A stretch of 64,000 nucleotides of DNA from Amborella trichopoda (taxonomy: Eukaryota; Streptophyta; Magnoliopsida; Amborellales; Amborellaceae): positions 1,802,596 to 1,866,595 of the forward strand of contig NW_006498220.1 of the NCBI RefSeq assembly GCF_000471905.2, read 5' to 3'. Under the pieces are notes generated by a model. The model searched no databases. It worked only from the letters and a program-made list of their open reading frames with translations, and was not told where the DNA came from. The position numbers and the translations under genes were made by a program. Shown here piece by piece: positions 23,412-33,226 of the stretch (positions within the stretch are counted from its first letter, which is position 1; every line of letters begins with the position of its first letter).

Positions 23412-24422
23412 GATCGGTGCTCCAATACTATCAAGGTACTGCTGGAAACATGGAGCCATGTTAGCAACACCTGGCTTTTTGGTCATGGGGAAGCAGGAAT
23501 CTCCTTATTAGATCTTCATTTCAGTGGGGGCCTTCCACTGATCAGGGCCATGTATGATGAGTTCGTATCCCAAAACTCAGTCATCTTTGGTGGTGCTAGC
23601 TTGGGGAGTAAAGAGCCACCTGCTAGTCTTCGAAAGGTTTTTGAGGTCTACCAATTTCTCCATGCCAAGTCTAGTAATGGTCGGGTAACTTTCACCGAAT
23701 GGGTGAAATTCGTCTATGGTGACTACCCTGAAGGGGGTCAAGGTACTCCAAGAGCGAAAGGGAAGGCAGTTGTAAAGGGGACACCTCCCGTCTATCAATC
23801 TGAGACCAACAATGACTACAGCTTCTTGGCCGCATATTTTGCCTTATGTTTATGCAAGTTCGTGCTCCTTGGTGGGGCGGATGACATTCGTTTAGGTACC
23901 TTCTATGTAGCCTGCGACATGGCAATAGAGTGTGAGTATGCCCTTGCTCAACCTGTTTTGTGCAATATATACCATGGATTGGGGGCCATCTCTCATGGGA
24001 CTTACAAAGGCAAAGAGGGAGGGAATGACATTGTCGAAGGACAAGCGTTCCCTGGGGACTTTAAGACTCCATTCCCCATCCATTATGTATATGGGTGGCT
24101 AGGGGCCTATTTCCCTGCCACCTATGTCAAGAGACAGGGCACATGGGATAAACTATACCCATTCTTGATGAGGATTGCCGGCCAAAAGGCTTTCTTTCAT
24201 AGCCCAGGGGAAGATCGAGGCTTGATTGGGAATGACTACTTAAATATGCGGCGGATCCCATTTCCGGTTGAGAGCTTCACCGACCGTGCTTTTATTGACG
24301 AACTCGGGAAGGAGCTGGACGACGCTTCGATTACTGCCGGTGGCAAGGTGCATGCTGTGTTGTCAATGCAAGGTGGCAGAAGTTCAACAAGAGTTAGGAG
24401 ACAGGGAGTTAGGGACCTTTAA
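23412..24422 (+). CDS. Plant mobile domain (PMD) protein carried antisense by Tat-1
   Basis: Long open stretch (336 codons; first ATG at 23550) on the strand opposite to the retroelement. It shows plant mobile domain (aminotransferase-like PMD) features: NTWLFGHGEAGISLLDL, a MYDEFVSQN segment, AAYFALCLCKFVL, DMAIECEYALAQPVLCNIYHGL at about 23915-23980, and FPIHYVYGWLGAYFP at about 24070-24115. PMDs occur in host proteins such as MAIN/MAIL1 and inside plant Ty3/gypsy elements of the PMD-C type. The C-terminus runs into the element leader. Role in the element unknown; capture from a host gene or shared ancestry is inference. Confidence 0.72.
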   Translation, partial: DRCSNTIKVLLETWSHVSNTWLFGHGEAGISLLDLHFSGGLPLIRAMYDEFVSQNSVIFGGASLGSKEPPASLRKVFEVYQFLHAKSSNGRVTFTEWVKFVYGDYPEGGQGTPRAKGKAVVKGTPPVYQSETNNDYSFLAAYFALCLCKFVLLGGADDIRLGTFYVACDMAIECEYALAQPVLCNIYHGLGAISHGTYKGKEGGNDIVEGQAFPGDFKTPFPIHYVYGWLGAYFPATYVKRQGTWDKLYPFLMRIAGQKAFFHSPGEDRGLIGNDYLNMRRIPFPVESFTDRAFIDELGKELDDASITAGGKVHAVLSMQGGRSSTRVRRQGVRDL

Positions 24423-24638
24423 GTACCTCCTTACACCAATCCTGGTTAAGACCTAGAAGCTAGACTCGGGGTCTTGACCTAAAAGGAAGGTTGGGAATGA
24501 AGTTCGAGGAGTTTATTCCTTGGGGATGAATGGGTTATAGAATGGGTTATAAAACTTGGAAGCCATAAGTGCAGATACAGAATATAAAAGGAGAAAATAG
24601 CCAACAAGTACGATCCGACCAAGGGGTACTAATTCTCT
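24423..24638 (-). other. Tat-1 leader between primer site and internal region
   Basis: About 215 bases with no ORF on the element strand. It matches the Tat-2 leader at about 48850-49110 (shared ACAGGGAxxxxAGGGACC and CCGACxAAGGGGTA phrases), which links the two elements. Confidence 0.6.
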
Positions 24639-24651
24639 AGTGGAGTCGCCA
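24639..24651 (-). other. Tat-1 primer-binding site, tRNA-Arg
   Basis: In element sense TGGCGACTCCACT, three bases after the LTR end. It is complementary to the 3' end of plant tRNA-Arg(ACG), which closes AGTGGAGTCGCCA, over 13 bases. tRNA-Arg primers are usual in Tat/Ogre elements. This fixes the minus-strand orientation. Confidence 0.85.
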
Positions 24652-25489
24652 AGCTGGTTAGGTGCCCCAATCTCGCCCTCCGGATCTGGATGATTTTGTA
24701 GCACACGTCTAGGGTTTCAGAGGGAACCCGAAACTTTAAGATCACTCTCTTCAGAACCTTGATCCAGAGTAAGGGCAGGTGGACCAACCGATGAGAGAGG
24801 AATTTAAGGTGCGTTCGGGAATAAATCAAGCTCGCTAGCGTGGGCGCCCTCTTAGATCATGATGAAAGTCCCCCCAGTAATAAAACTGGTTTGGAATCTC
24901 CTCCCTTGGCCTGTATTATCCTGTTTCTGCAATCACACACATATGGCAAATGTTACAAGATAAATGGGTCAAGGGACCCCACCTTTCCTTTGGGGAATGT
25001 ACACGAGCATGCCCATTCAAAAAGAGAAAGAGAAGAATGAGATAAGAAAGATTGGGGTTAGAAGAATTTAACCAGACGGTGAGACTGACACAGTGGCTAA
25101 ACTAGTAGGTAATTGATCCGGCGTGGCAATAAAATGGGCTCGGTAACTCAGACCGGCTTAACAGAATTACTACAAGACGGCATTGTCAATACCAATCAGC
25201 GTAACATGATAGCTAGTCTATCGTGACAGTAAAGAAGGCACAGTATCTCTGACTGGCACAACGATGTTACTTCTAGATGACAAAATTATCATGAAATACT
25301 AGTCTCAACCACTCTTGATCAAACGAAAGAGTAGAAGAAAGAAAAGAGAACAGAAAGATAGAGAGAGAGAATAGCACAAGAGAGGATAGAGGGAAAAGAA
25401 AGAGGAAGAGAAAGAAGAGAGGAAAGAGGAAGGCGAAGAAGTAAGAGAGAGAAGGAAGAGGAAGAAGGATATAATTGGCAATGAGATGT

Positions 25490-25810
25490 GAAGAGAGAAA
25501 ACTCAAACAGCAATGGGCTTCCGTCTGCTTTTGGAGGGAAGATACATGCGACATTGTGCTTCCATTGGCTGCGACAGAAGAGAGAAGAGAGAGAAACCAG
25601 AGGCGGCAATAGGCTTCCATCGGTTGTGATAGGAAAAAGAGGAGAGAAAGAGAACACAAGCGGTAATAGACTTCTGCCGCCTGTGGCAGAAGAACAAGGA
25701 CGGAAAACACAAGCATTGCTAAGCTTGCGTCGGCTGTGACAAAAGAGAAGAAGGAGAGAGAAAAGACAAGCAGTGATAGGCTTGCACTGTCTGTGACAAA
25801 AGACAGAAGG
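25490..25810 (-). repeat. Palindromic minisatellite in Tat-1 right LTR
   Basis: About six degenerate units of an inverted repeat with a GxxATAGGCTTC-like centre and purine-rich spacers. Arms include CAAGC/GCTTG near 25705 and 25766, and a CACAxGCGG/CCGCCTGTG pair near 25653-25685. Confidence 0.62.
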
Positions 25811-25919
25811 GAGAGAATTTTGACGGGGGCTCGGTCGCCATCTAGGTTAAGACCCAGTTCACTGTTTGTGTCTCAGAAATAAAAAGACATCACACCCGAC
25901 AAGAGGTCAGCCATTAGTG

Positions 25920-26310
25920 AATACAGAAAAGAAAGAAGAGTAGGGAAAGAGAGACATGATAAACCAGATGAGGAAGAGAGAGAAATACATAGAGACAAGC
26001 TAGAAAAGAGAAGGGAGGAAGATAGATAAAGATGAGAAAAGAGGAGAGAGAAAGAGAGATAGAGATGAGAAAATCAGAGAGAGAAAGAGAGATAGAGATG
26101 AGAAAAGAGGAGAGAGAAAGAGAAATAAATATGAGAAAAGAGGAGGAGAGAGAAAAGAGGGATATAGATGAGGGAGAAAATAAGAGAGAGAAAGAGAGAT
26201 AGAGATGAGAGAGGAAGAGAGATAGAGATGGAGATGAGAGAAAAAAGAGGAGAGGGAAAGTTACCTTACAAAGTGGTACCAGCCCTTTTCTTCTCTCTCC
26301 ACTCTCTCTC
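25920..26310 (-). repeat. GA-rich low-complexity block in Tat-1 right LTR
   Basis: Counterpart of 17440-17780: GAGAGAAAGAGAGATAGAGATG units. Non-coding. Confidence 0.8.
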
Positions 26311-27722
26311 TCATTAAGATGCACCCACGAACTTAAGCAAGAATTGAAAGCTTTATTAATCAATGTAGAAAAATGAACCAAGCCCCTTTACAATTAGGCT
26401 TTGCATGTTTATATAGAATTGAGCCTAAACAAGGGTGTATGCCAAAAAACTACCTAAAATTGAAGATAATTACAATTTAATTGAATTAAAAGAAATTCTA
26501 AAAATGTGTGCAAATGGACTGTTTTTCCCTTGTCTACCAATGTGCAGAATTCTAGAACAGTCTCTGCTGTTGCTTGAGAACCTGTTTGATCTTCCATGAC
26601 TAATCCGGGGTTTCTCTAATGCTCGTTTGATCAAAAGATAATTGTTTTCTTGTAGGGCTCAGCATGACAATCGATTTGATACCAACTTTGAGCCATGAAT
26701 CGTGTTTTTAAGCCATGATCATGAGACTTGAAATTTGCTTGAATCTTGAAAACTTTGGATCCATAGTGTGCTTGTTTCTTGATGTTTTCCTTTGGTTTCT
26801 TCACTAAATCACACTGAGCATTCCGTCACGATCGCATGGCAACAAATGCAGCTCAATTTCGTGTCTGGACAGAGATTTTGACATCTTGAGTTTTTAGCCG
26901 GAATCTTGAAATCTGATGGCCATAATTTACAGCGTCTGTGTGTGAAATCCAATCGTTCATCATACGTGGAGTTTGAACCAGAGATAGCCTCGAACCTTAC
27001 GCAAATAATTCAATTGGCTTCATGTCGATCGGCAATGCGAGGATCGTGATTTGGCTGCTTGAGTGAGGCGTCCTGCTACTGAATTTTCTACAATTTTCTT
27101 CACGGATCAGCAATTTCTCTCTATTCTTTCTCCCTACTCGGGCATTGTTAAGGGGCATACCATATATTGAAATGCTCGTCTTGACGAAACGAACACACTC
27201 ACAAAATTTGAGTGTTATCCAACTCGAACTGAGTGAGATATGGGCCTCAAAAGTCACTACTCGTGACTATAAAAATATTTACCTTTAATGGTGTTTTGGT
27301 GCAGGGTGGTCACACAGGAATCGTGTGCGGCCTACCCCTTTTCGGTATTTTACCCATAACTTTGTCTAGGAGTGCCTGATTAAGCTGAAACTTGACCCAT
27401 AGGGGATTTCAACCATGTCGAATCCAATGGCGGTAGTCCCACTACTGTTTGATGTATAAATAATATAGTTCTAATTATGGGGTCCATTTCAAGGTGCTAG
27501 AAACCAATATTTTTGAAATTGTTTTTTTGTGTTCATCACCTTAGACAAGTCGGATTGCGATGAAACTTAGCAGGTGGACTTTTGGAGTGCTTATGAAGAT
27601 CTTGACCAGTTTTGAGACCATTTTAAGATTGTCAAGAATTCCACTGTATGTTGAGGCTTTATTGACCTGCTTCCTCTTTATTTCACATCAGGGACCAAGG
27701 TGTTGACCAATGTGTTCAAACA

Positions 27723-27727
27723 AGGTC
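27723..27727. repeat. Target-site duplication of Tat-1, right copy (AGGTC)
   Basis: AGGTC directly after the LTR CA, identical to 16076-16080. The chromovirus integrase resumes beyond it. Confidence 0.88.
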
Positions 27728-28240
27728 AGACACTTAGAAACAAATTGTGCCACATCCCCCTTCATGTTATTCCACTAGAAAGTATTCTTTAAATCCTGAT
27801 ACATTTTTGTGCTTCCTAAGTGTACGATATAACGGGAGTCGTGTGCCTCTTTAAAAATAGTTCTTTTTACATCCTCATCACTCATAACACATATCCAATA
27901 TTTAAATTACAACAAACCATCGCTGCTGACGGAGAAATCATTTTAACTTTTCAGCTTTTTGTTTTCTAAAATTTCCACAAGCTGGGCGTCCGTCTTTACG
28001 CTGCCCGGATCAACTAAAAGAGTTGAGGTTGCACCCTTATATCAGCAGTTATTCTTACGGGTACAGTTGGGTGCCACTGCACTGCATCTTCTATCAATTT
28101 CATTTCTCGAGTCATCAGATATGCTATTGATATTAAGGGTTTCTAAGTCAATGCATCGGCTGCTACATTGGTCTTGCCCGATCGGTATTTCTTTTAACTT
28201 AGACCGGATATCCCGATTTTCTACTACATAAGCTAAATAC
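27728..28240 (-). pseudogene. Chromovirus integrase zinc-binding part and adjoining sequence
   Basis: In element sense it shows an integrase N-terminal zinc-binding type segment: HDSRYIVHLGSTKMYQDL, then GDVAQFVSKCLT at the insertion point. It is the part expected just upstream of the integrase core at 14930-16075. The 27960-28240 portion reads like the C-terminal end of the RNase H/linker region, weakly. Fossil. Confidence 0.72.
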
Positions 28241-28248
28241 CCAACACA

Positions 28249-28700
28249 TCATTTAGCCAGTAAATGGGAAGCCCAAAGAGCCGAAATAAAGTGCAGAGGG
28301 GAAACATCCTTAACGTCAATAAAGTTCAGCTTAGGCTGATTTGGGCATCTAAGCGTTACAATTTTATCATGGCAATTTATTGTAGCATGGTATGTGGACA
28401 ACCAATCCATGCCCAAAATAACATCAAAATCTTTGATGTTTAATAGTATTAAATCAATAGGCAGCATACACCCTTCAAGCAAAACCCCACAGTGTTTATA
28501 AACAATATTAGTTTCCATAGATTACCCCATAGGTGTGCATATTACTAAGATCCAATCCAGCAAGGAAGGTCTAGCATTTATGTGGCATGCAAAGTGAGGG
28601 CAACAAAAGAGTGTGTAGATCCAGGTCAACCAGGATTTTAGCTTCAATGCCACAAATGGAAAGAGTACCTCGGATGACTGAAGCACATGCCTTAGCTTCT
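28249..28700 (-). pseudogene. Chromovirus aspartic protease region
   Basis: In element sense, GTLSICGIEAKILVDLD (about 28618-28670) and then FDVILGMDWLSTYHATI (about 28370-28420), the standard chromovirus protease blocks. It lies between the gag zinc knuckle and the integrase piece. Fossil. Confidence 0.78.
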
Positions 28701-28764
28701 TGTTCAGTGAGGGTAAATAACCGACCTTAAGTTTTTGGTCAGTTTTCAGGTCCCCTTACTGGGT

Positions 28765-29710
28765 TATCTCTAATCTAGTGGTCAGGCTTACCACATTTGA
28801 AGCACGCCCCCTTCTTCCTTTGGCACTCAGCTGCCGAATGATTGTCCTTCCCACCATGTGGGCAAGTTGGGCACCTGTTCTCCCTTATGTCGCCTGGCAA
28901 AGTTCTCTGAATCTTCTTATCTCTCTGGTTATCTCTTCTCTTGAAATTTTTCCTTAGAGGAGGTGGTCGAGTCTTCTTTCTCAAATTTCCCAACTGGGCT
29001 GATCCCGTCCTCCAGTTTCCTCCAACCCGGGACTCTTCGTAGTCCCTCTTAATCTTCAAGGCCAAATGTACCAAAGGGGAGAAGGGCTTAAAATTCACTG
29101 ATATCACCCTCCCCCTTATTTTTGGCCTAATACCTCTCTCAAATGTTTTTACCTTCCATGCCTCGGTATTGATGATGTTTGGCGCATACCTTGACAGCTC
29201 AATGAACTTGGCCGCATACTGCTCTAGTGATAGATTCCCCTGTTGCAGCTTAATAAACTCTACTTCTTTTCTTTCTTGTACAGAGTTAGGAAAGTACTTC
29301 TCATTGAAGGATTCTAAAACGTTTCCCCAGCTTACTTCTGTCCCTAACTCTTCCCATGAATGCTTCACTAAACCCCACCAGTGCTTAGTACCTCCTTCTA
29401 ACATGAAGGTCCCCAATCTGACCTTCTATTCATCTATACAATGTAGTACCTCAAATATCATTTATACTTTCCTTCTCCATCGTTCTACTTTCTCTATTCC
29501 CCTAAGCCCCAAGAAAGTCGGAGGAGTCAGCCTCCTAAACTTCTCTATTAAACTATTATCATTTAGGTCAGGGGCAGGCGTAGACGGAGCGAGCATTACT
29601 TCTTTCATCATCTGTGTCATGGCCCCCAAGGTTTTGACAAATTCAGCGAGAGCCTCGGTGTTTTCGTTACTCGATCTTACATTATTTGCTCACGTCCTTG
29701 GCATTTCCAA
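28765..29710 (-). pseudogene. Chromovirus Gag with zinc knuckle
   Basis: Retrotransposon gag: FRRLTPPTFLGL near the start, a Trp-rich WWGLVKHSWEELG block, FNEKYFPNSVQERKEVEF, LEQYAAKFIELSRYAP, then a basic segment and a CCHC knuckle CFKCGKPDH at about 28775-28800. Order and spacing are those of chromovirus Gag. Fossil, broken. Confidence 0.85.
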
Positions 29711-29800
29711 CCTATGACACAAGCACTTAGTTACCAATCTACCCAAAAATATTCTAAAGACACTTCTAAAACTTCCCAGGGCAAGAATCCTATCTTGACT

Positions 29801-29812
29801 GCTCTGATACCA
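29801..29812 (-). other. Chromovirus primer-binding site, tRNA-iMet
   Basis: In element sense TGGTATCAGAGC, complementary to the 3' end of initiator tRNA-Met, four bases from the LTR end. Confidence 0.88.
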
Positions 29813-29816
29813 TAAC

Positions 29817-30109
29817 TGTCATGACCCCACCCTCTGACCCCTATCGTATTCAATCGGAGGGCGACAGAGTCCGAGATCACGATCGAAGGTTGAGTATGTC
29901 ACTCAAGTGGTAGTGGCATTAACACGTGTTAGAAGTGATAAATCAAAGCAAACCACAAGAAATAAATAAAACTCATACATGCACTAAAAACTGAATAAAT
30001 TAAAACCATTAAATTTCATTTAAACTTCAAGATTCTTTAAAATGTTGTTCAAGCCTTACAAGCCTAACATACATTACATTGAACAAAACAACATGTGGTT
30101 GTTTGAAGA
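29817..30109 (-). repeat. Chromovirus 5' LTR, partial
   Basis: Element-sense LTR end GGTCATGACA lies next to the primer site. The LTR can be followed for about 290 bases before a Tat LTR begins at 30110. Confidence 0.75.
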
Positions 30110-30769
30110 CATTTTTTAGCAGCTTGGCTCCCTGATGCGGAATAAAAGAGAAGCCGGTCAATAAAGCCCTGACATATAGTGTAATTTTTAACAATCTCAT
30201 AATTGCCCCAGAATGAGTTAAAATGTCCTTAAGGACTCCAAAAGGTCACCTGCCAAGTTTTGTCACAATTCGACATGTCCAAGGCAGCGCAGACAAAGAA
30301 ACAATTTTGGAAAAATCAGTCTCTCGCACCTTAAAATGGACCCTATAACTGGAACTCCAACTTTGATGCATCAAATGGTCATGAGATTATTTTCATTGGA
30401 TCCGACAGGGTCGAAAACCCCTAGGGGTCATGTTTCGGCCTAAACAAATGTTCCAAGACAAAGTTATGGATGAAACATTAAAAAAGGGTAAGCCGCATAC
30501 TATTCCCATGCAGCCTCCCTGCACCAATCTCCATTAAATGCAACTGGTTTCCACAGTCACGAGCAGTAACTTTAAGACTCATATCTCACTCGTTTTGAGT
30601 CAGAGGATGCACAAATTTTTCAAACATGTTTGTCTCGTCTAAACGAGCATTTTGATATGTGGCACACCCCGTGACGATGCCCAAGCAGGGAGAAATGCTA
30701 GAGAGAAGTTGGTGATTCGAGAAGACAGAGGAGAGAGAAGAAAAGTCTGGTATCCCTCGATAAAGGTAA

Positions 30770-31200
30770 CTTTCTCTCTCCTCCTCTTTTCTCTTTCCTC
30801 TCTTCTCTCTCCTTTTCTTTCTTGCCTTCTCGCTCCTCTTCTCTTTGATTCTCTCTCTCCTCTTCTTCTTTATGTTGTCTTTCTCTTCTCTACCTCAACA
30901 TGCATGGCAGTACGCATCGCCATGCATGTCTCTCCTCTCTTTCTCTATCTTCTTCTGTCTTTATCTCTTTCCCTCTTTTCGTCACTCTCAACACACACGG
31001 CAGTAAGCTATCACCATGCGTGTCTTTCTTTCTCTTCTTTCCTCTTTCTCTTTGCTCTCTTTCCTCTTTCATTCCCTCTTCCTTCATTTCTCTCTCCTCT
31101 CTGTTTCAACCTTCTTTCTCCTCTCTCTTTCTCTCTCTACTTTCTTTCCTTTACCTTTCCTTTCTTTCCTAATCTCTCTTTTCTTTCCTATTCTCTAGGT
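30770..31200 (+). repeat. CT-rich low-complexity block in LTR fragment A
   Basis: TTTCTCTCTCC-type sequence, interrupted by CATGCATGGCAG-like short palindromic units at about 30899 and 31010. Open frames here are compositional. Confidence 0.8.
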
Positions 31201-31219
31201 TCTTTCCTTTCTCTCTCCT

Positions 31220-32010
31220 CTCTAGTCATGCACGGTGGTGTCTATCGTCGAGCATGACATCCTCTCTTTTTTCTTAATCTCCTGGAACATGCACATTGAG
31301 CTGGACCTTAACCCAAGTGGCGGGTCGGGCTGGGCATCTGTCTAAGTTCCTCTATCCCCATGTTGTGCATGGTGATGCTCATAGCCATGCATGACATTTC
31401 TTCCCTAGTTCTCTGACAAGGACATTGAACCGGGCCCTTTTTCAAGTGACGGGCTGAGTAGTGTTTGAGTCCTTTCTTACATGCACGGCGATGCCTATTG
31501 TCATGCAAGTCTTCTCTTTTCTCTCTCTTGCCTCTTTCTCTCTTGTCATGGAGAACGGAACCCATCGCCATCTGTGTTCTCTCTTTCTCTCTCTCCTGTT
31601 GTGAACGATAGAACCTATCGTCGTCCATGTTCTTTCTTACTCTCTCTTGTCATGGACGGTGGATGGAACCTATCGTCATCCATGTTTCTTTTGCGTGTTC
31701 TCTCTTTCTCTCTCTCTCCTATTGTGGACGGTGGAACCTATCGTCGTCTATATTCTTTCTTTCTCTCTCTCTTGTCATGGAAGACATAACCTATCGTTGT
31801 CCATGTTTCGTTTCCATGTTCTCTCTTTCTCTCTCTTTTCTCGTGGATGGAGGAGCCTATCACCGTCCATGATTCTCTTTAACTCTCTCTTTCCTATCAT
31901 GGACGGTCGAACCTATCGATGTCCATGTTTCTTCTTTCCTTTTTTCTTACTCTTTCTCTTTTGTCATGGACGACGGAATTCTTCTCCTTTCTCTCTCCTC
32001 TATCGTGGAT
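31220..32010 (+). repeat. Palindromic minisatellite in LTR fragment A
   Basis: About ten units of 55-75 bases: arm - GxGGAACCTATCG-like core - complementary arm - CT-rich spacer. Clear stems: ACGATAG/CTATCGT (31605-31611, 31615-31621), CATGGA/TCCATG (31776-31781, 31800-31805), CATGGAC/GTCCATG (31898-31904, 31921-31927), and TGCATGG/CCATGCA near 31366-31392. Best-preserved example of the LTR hairpin repeats in the window. Confidence 0.8.
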
Positions 32011-32203
32011 GGTGGAACCCCATCATCATCTCTTCTCTCACTTCTTTCCTCTTTCTTCTCTTTCATCTCTCTTTTCTTTTTCTTTTTTTCTCTCTTATTC
32101 TCTCCTCTTCTTTCTTTCTTCTCTCTCTATATTTCTCTCTCCTCTTTCTTCCTTTTTCTTTTTTCTCTTCTTTCTCCTCTATTTCTCTCTCCTTTTCTCT
32201 CTA

Positions 32204-33226
32204 TTTGAAGACATTTTTTAGCATCTTGGGTCCCCGATGTGAAATAAAAAGAAAAGCTGGTCAATAAAACCTGAATTACAGTGGAATTCTTGACAGTCTC
32301 AGAGTTCATAAGGACTTCAAAAGGTCACTTGCCACATTTCGTCACAATCTAACATGTCTAAGGTAGTGTAGGCAAAAAAACAATTTCAAAAAATCAGTCT
32401 TTAGCAACTTGAAACAGACCCCGTAACTAGAAATTGATTTTTAATGTGTCAAATTGCTATGAGACCACCGCCATTGGATCCAGCATGTTTGAAAACCCAT
32501 ATGGGTCAAGTTTCGGCTTAATCGGGCTCTCCAAGACAAAGTTATGTGTAAAAGACCGAAAATGGTAGGCTGCACACTATTCCCGTGCACCCTCCCTGCA
32601 CCAAATCACTATTAATGGTGATTGTTTTTACAATCCCGGGCTATGAATTTTGGCAACCAAATCTAACACGGGTATGCTTAAGTTTCGTGAGTGTGTTCCT
32701 CTCATCAAGATGAGTGTTTCGATATGTGGCACGCCTCGTGACGAAGCCCAAGCAAGAAGAAAAGCTAAAGAGAAGTTGGTGATTTGTGAAGGAGGTTGCA
32801 GCACATCTCGCTCGAGCAACCATATCATGACGCTCGCACATCGGATTGACAAAAGACTAGTTTCATCGCGTGCGTAAGGTTCAGAGCTAACATTGCTTCT
32901 AACCCCATGTGTGATGAATGGTCAGATTTCAAGCGCGAAGCAGATAAAGTCGCTGAAAATTTCGGCCGCTGGAATTCAAATTCTGACAAAAAACCCAAGG
33001 CTGGAAAATCTTCGTCCGGGCACAAAATCGAGCTGCGTTTGTTGCCACACGATTGTGACGGCATGCTCAGTGTAATACAACGAAGAAATCATGAAGAAAC
33101 ATCAATATATGAGCACATTATTGATCTAAACTTTTCAAGATTCACACAAATTTCAAGTCGCATGATCGTGGCTTAAAAACATGATCCATGGCTCGAAGTT
33201 GGCATCAAATTGATTGCCATGACTAG
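32204..33226 (+). repeat. Tat-type LTR fragment B
   Basis: A new LTR start (TTTGAAGACATTTTTTAGCA) directly after CT-rich sequence of fragment A. Runs through the same promoter-proximal part as Tat-1 and ends where fragment C begins. Same orientation as A. Confidence 0.72.

Larger units (their letters stand above)
16081..27722 (-). mobile_element. Tat-1: Ty3/gypsy Tat-lineage element nested in the chromovirus
   Basis: An 11.6-kb element with two LTRs of about 3.06 kb (TG...TA/CA ends), AGGTC target duplications and a tRNA-Arg primer site, so its ends are complete. Its internal 5.5 kb holds tandem arrays and an antisense plant-mobile-domain ORF. I recognise no gag, protease or polymerase, so it looks like a non-autonomous derivative. 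The LTRs differ at roughly one base in five over the first 150 bases by eye, so it is old. Lineage rests on primer type, leader similarity to Tat-2, antisense ORF and tandem-repeat region, all known for Tat/Ogre/Retand elements. Confidence 0.82.
24655..27722 (-). repeat. Tat-1 5' LTR (right)
   Basis: + strand begins TGGTTAGGTGCC and ends TGTTCAAACA; 3068 bases, against 3064 in the left LTR. Element-sense TATATAAA at 26408-26415 and AATAAAG at 26351-26357. Carries the same GA-rich blocks and palindromic minisatellite as its partner, with visible divergence. Confidence 0.88.
13131..30109 (-). mobile_element. Ty3/gypsy chromovirus, split by Tat-1
   Basis: Outer LTR retrotransposon on the minus strand. 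In element sense: partial 5' LTR (29817-30109), tRNA-iMet primer site, gag, protease, integrase zinc-finger part, then Tat-1 inserted at 16081-27722, then integrase core with chromodomain, polypurine tract and partial 3' LTR (13131-14913). No reverse transcriptase or RNase H is recognised, so it was probably non-autonomous before the Tat insertion. Both outer ends are lost: the left at the viral block, the right at a Tat LTR. Broken, several disruptions besides the insertion. Confidence 0.82.
30110..32203 (+). repeat. Tat-type LTR fragment A (opposite orientation)
   Basis: Starts TGTTTGAAGACATTTTTTAG, the element-sense start of the Tat LTR, so it points opposite to Tat-1 and Tat-2. The first 650 bases match the reverse complement of the Tat-1 LTR end (27070-27722). 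CT-rich sequence and a palindromic minisatellite follow. No internal element sequence or second end is identified. Broken. Confidence 0.75.

Noticed and set aside
30890-32221. Ser/Phe/Leu-rich open frames that look like membrane proteins
   Set aside because: CT-rich repeats read as SLSLF; no start context and same composition in all frames.
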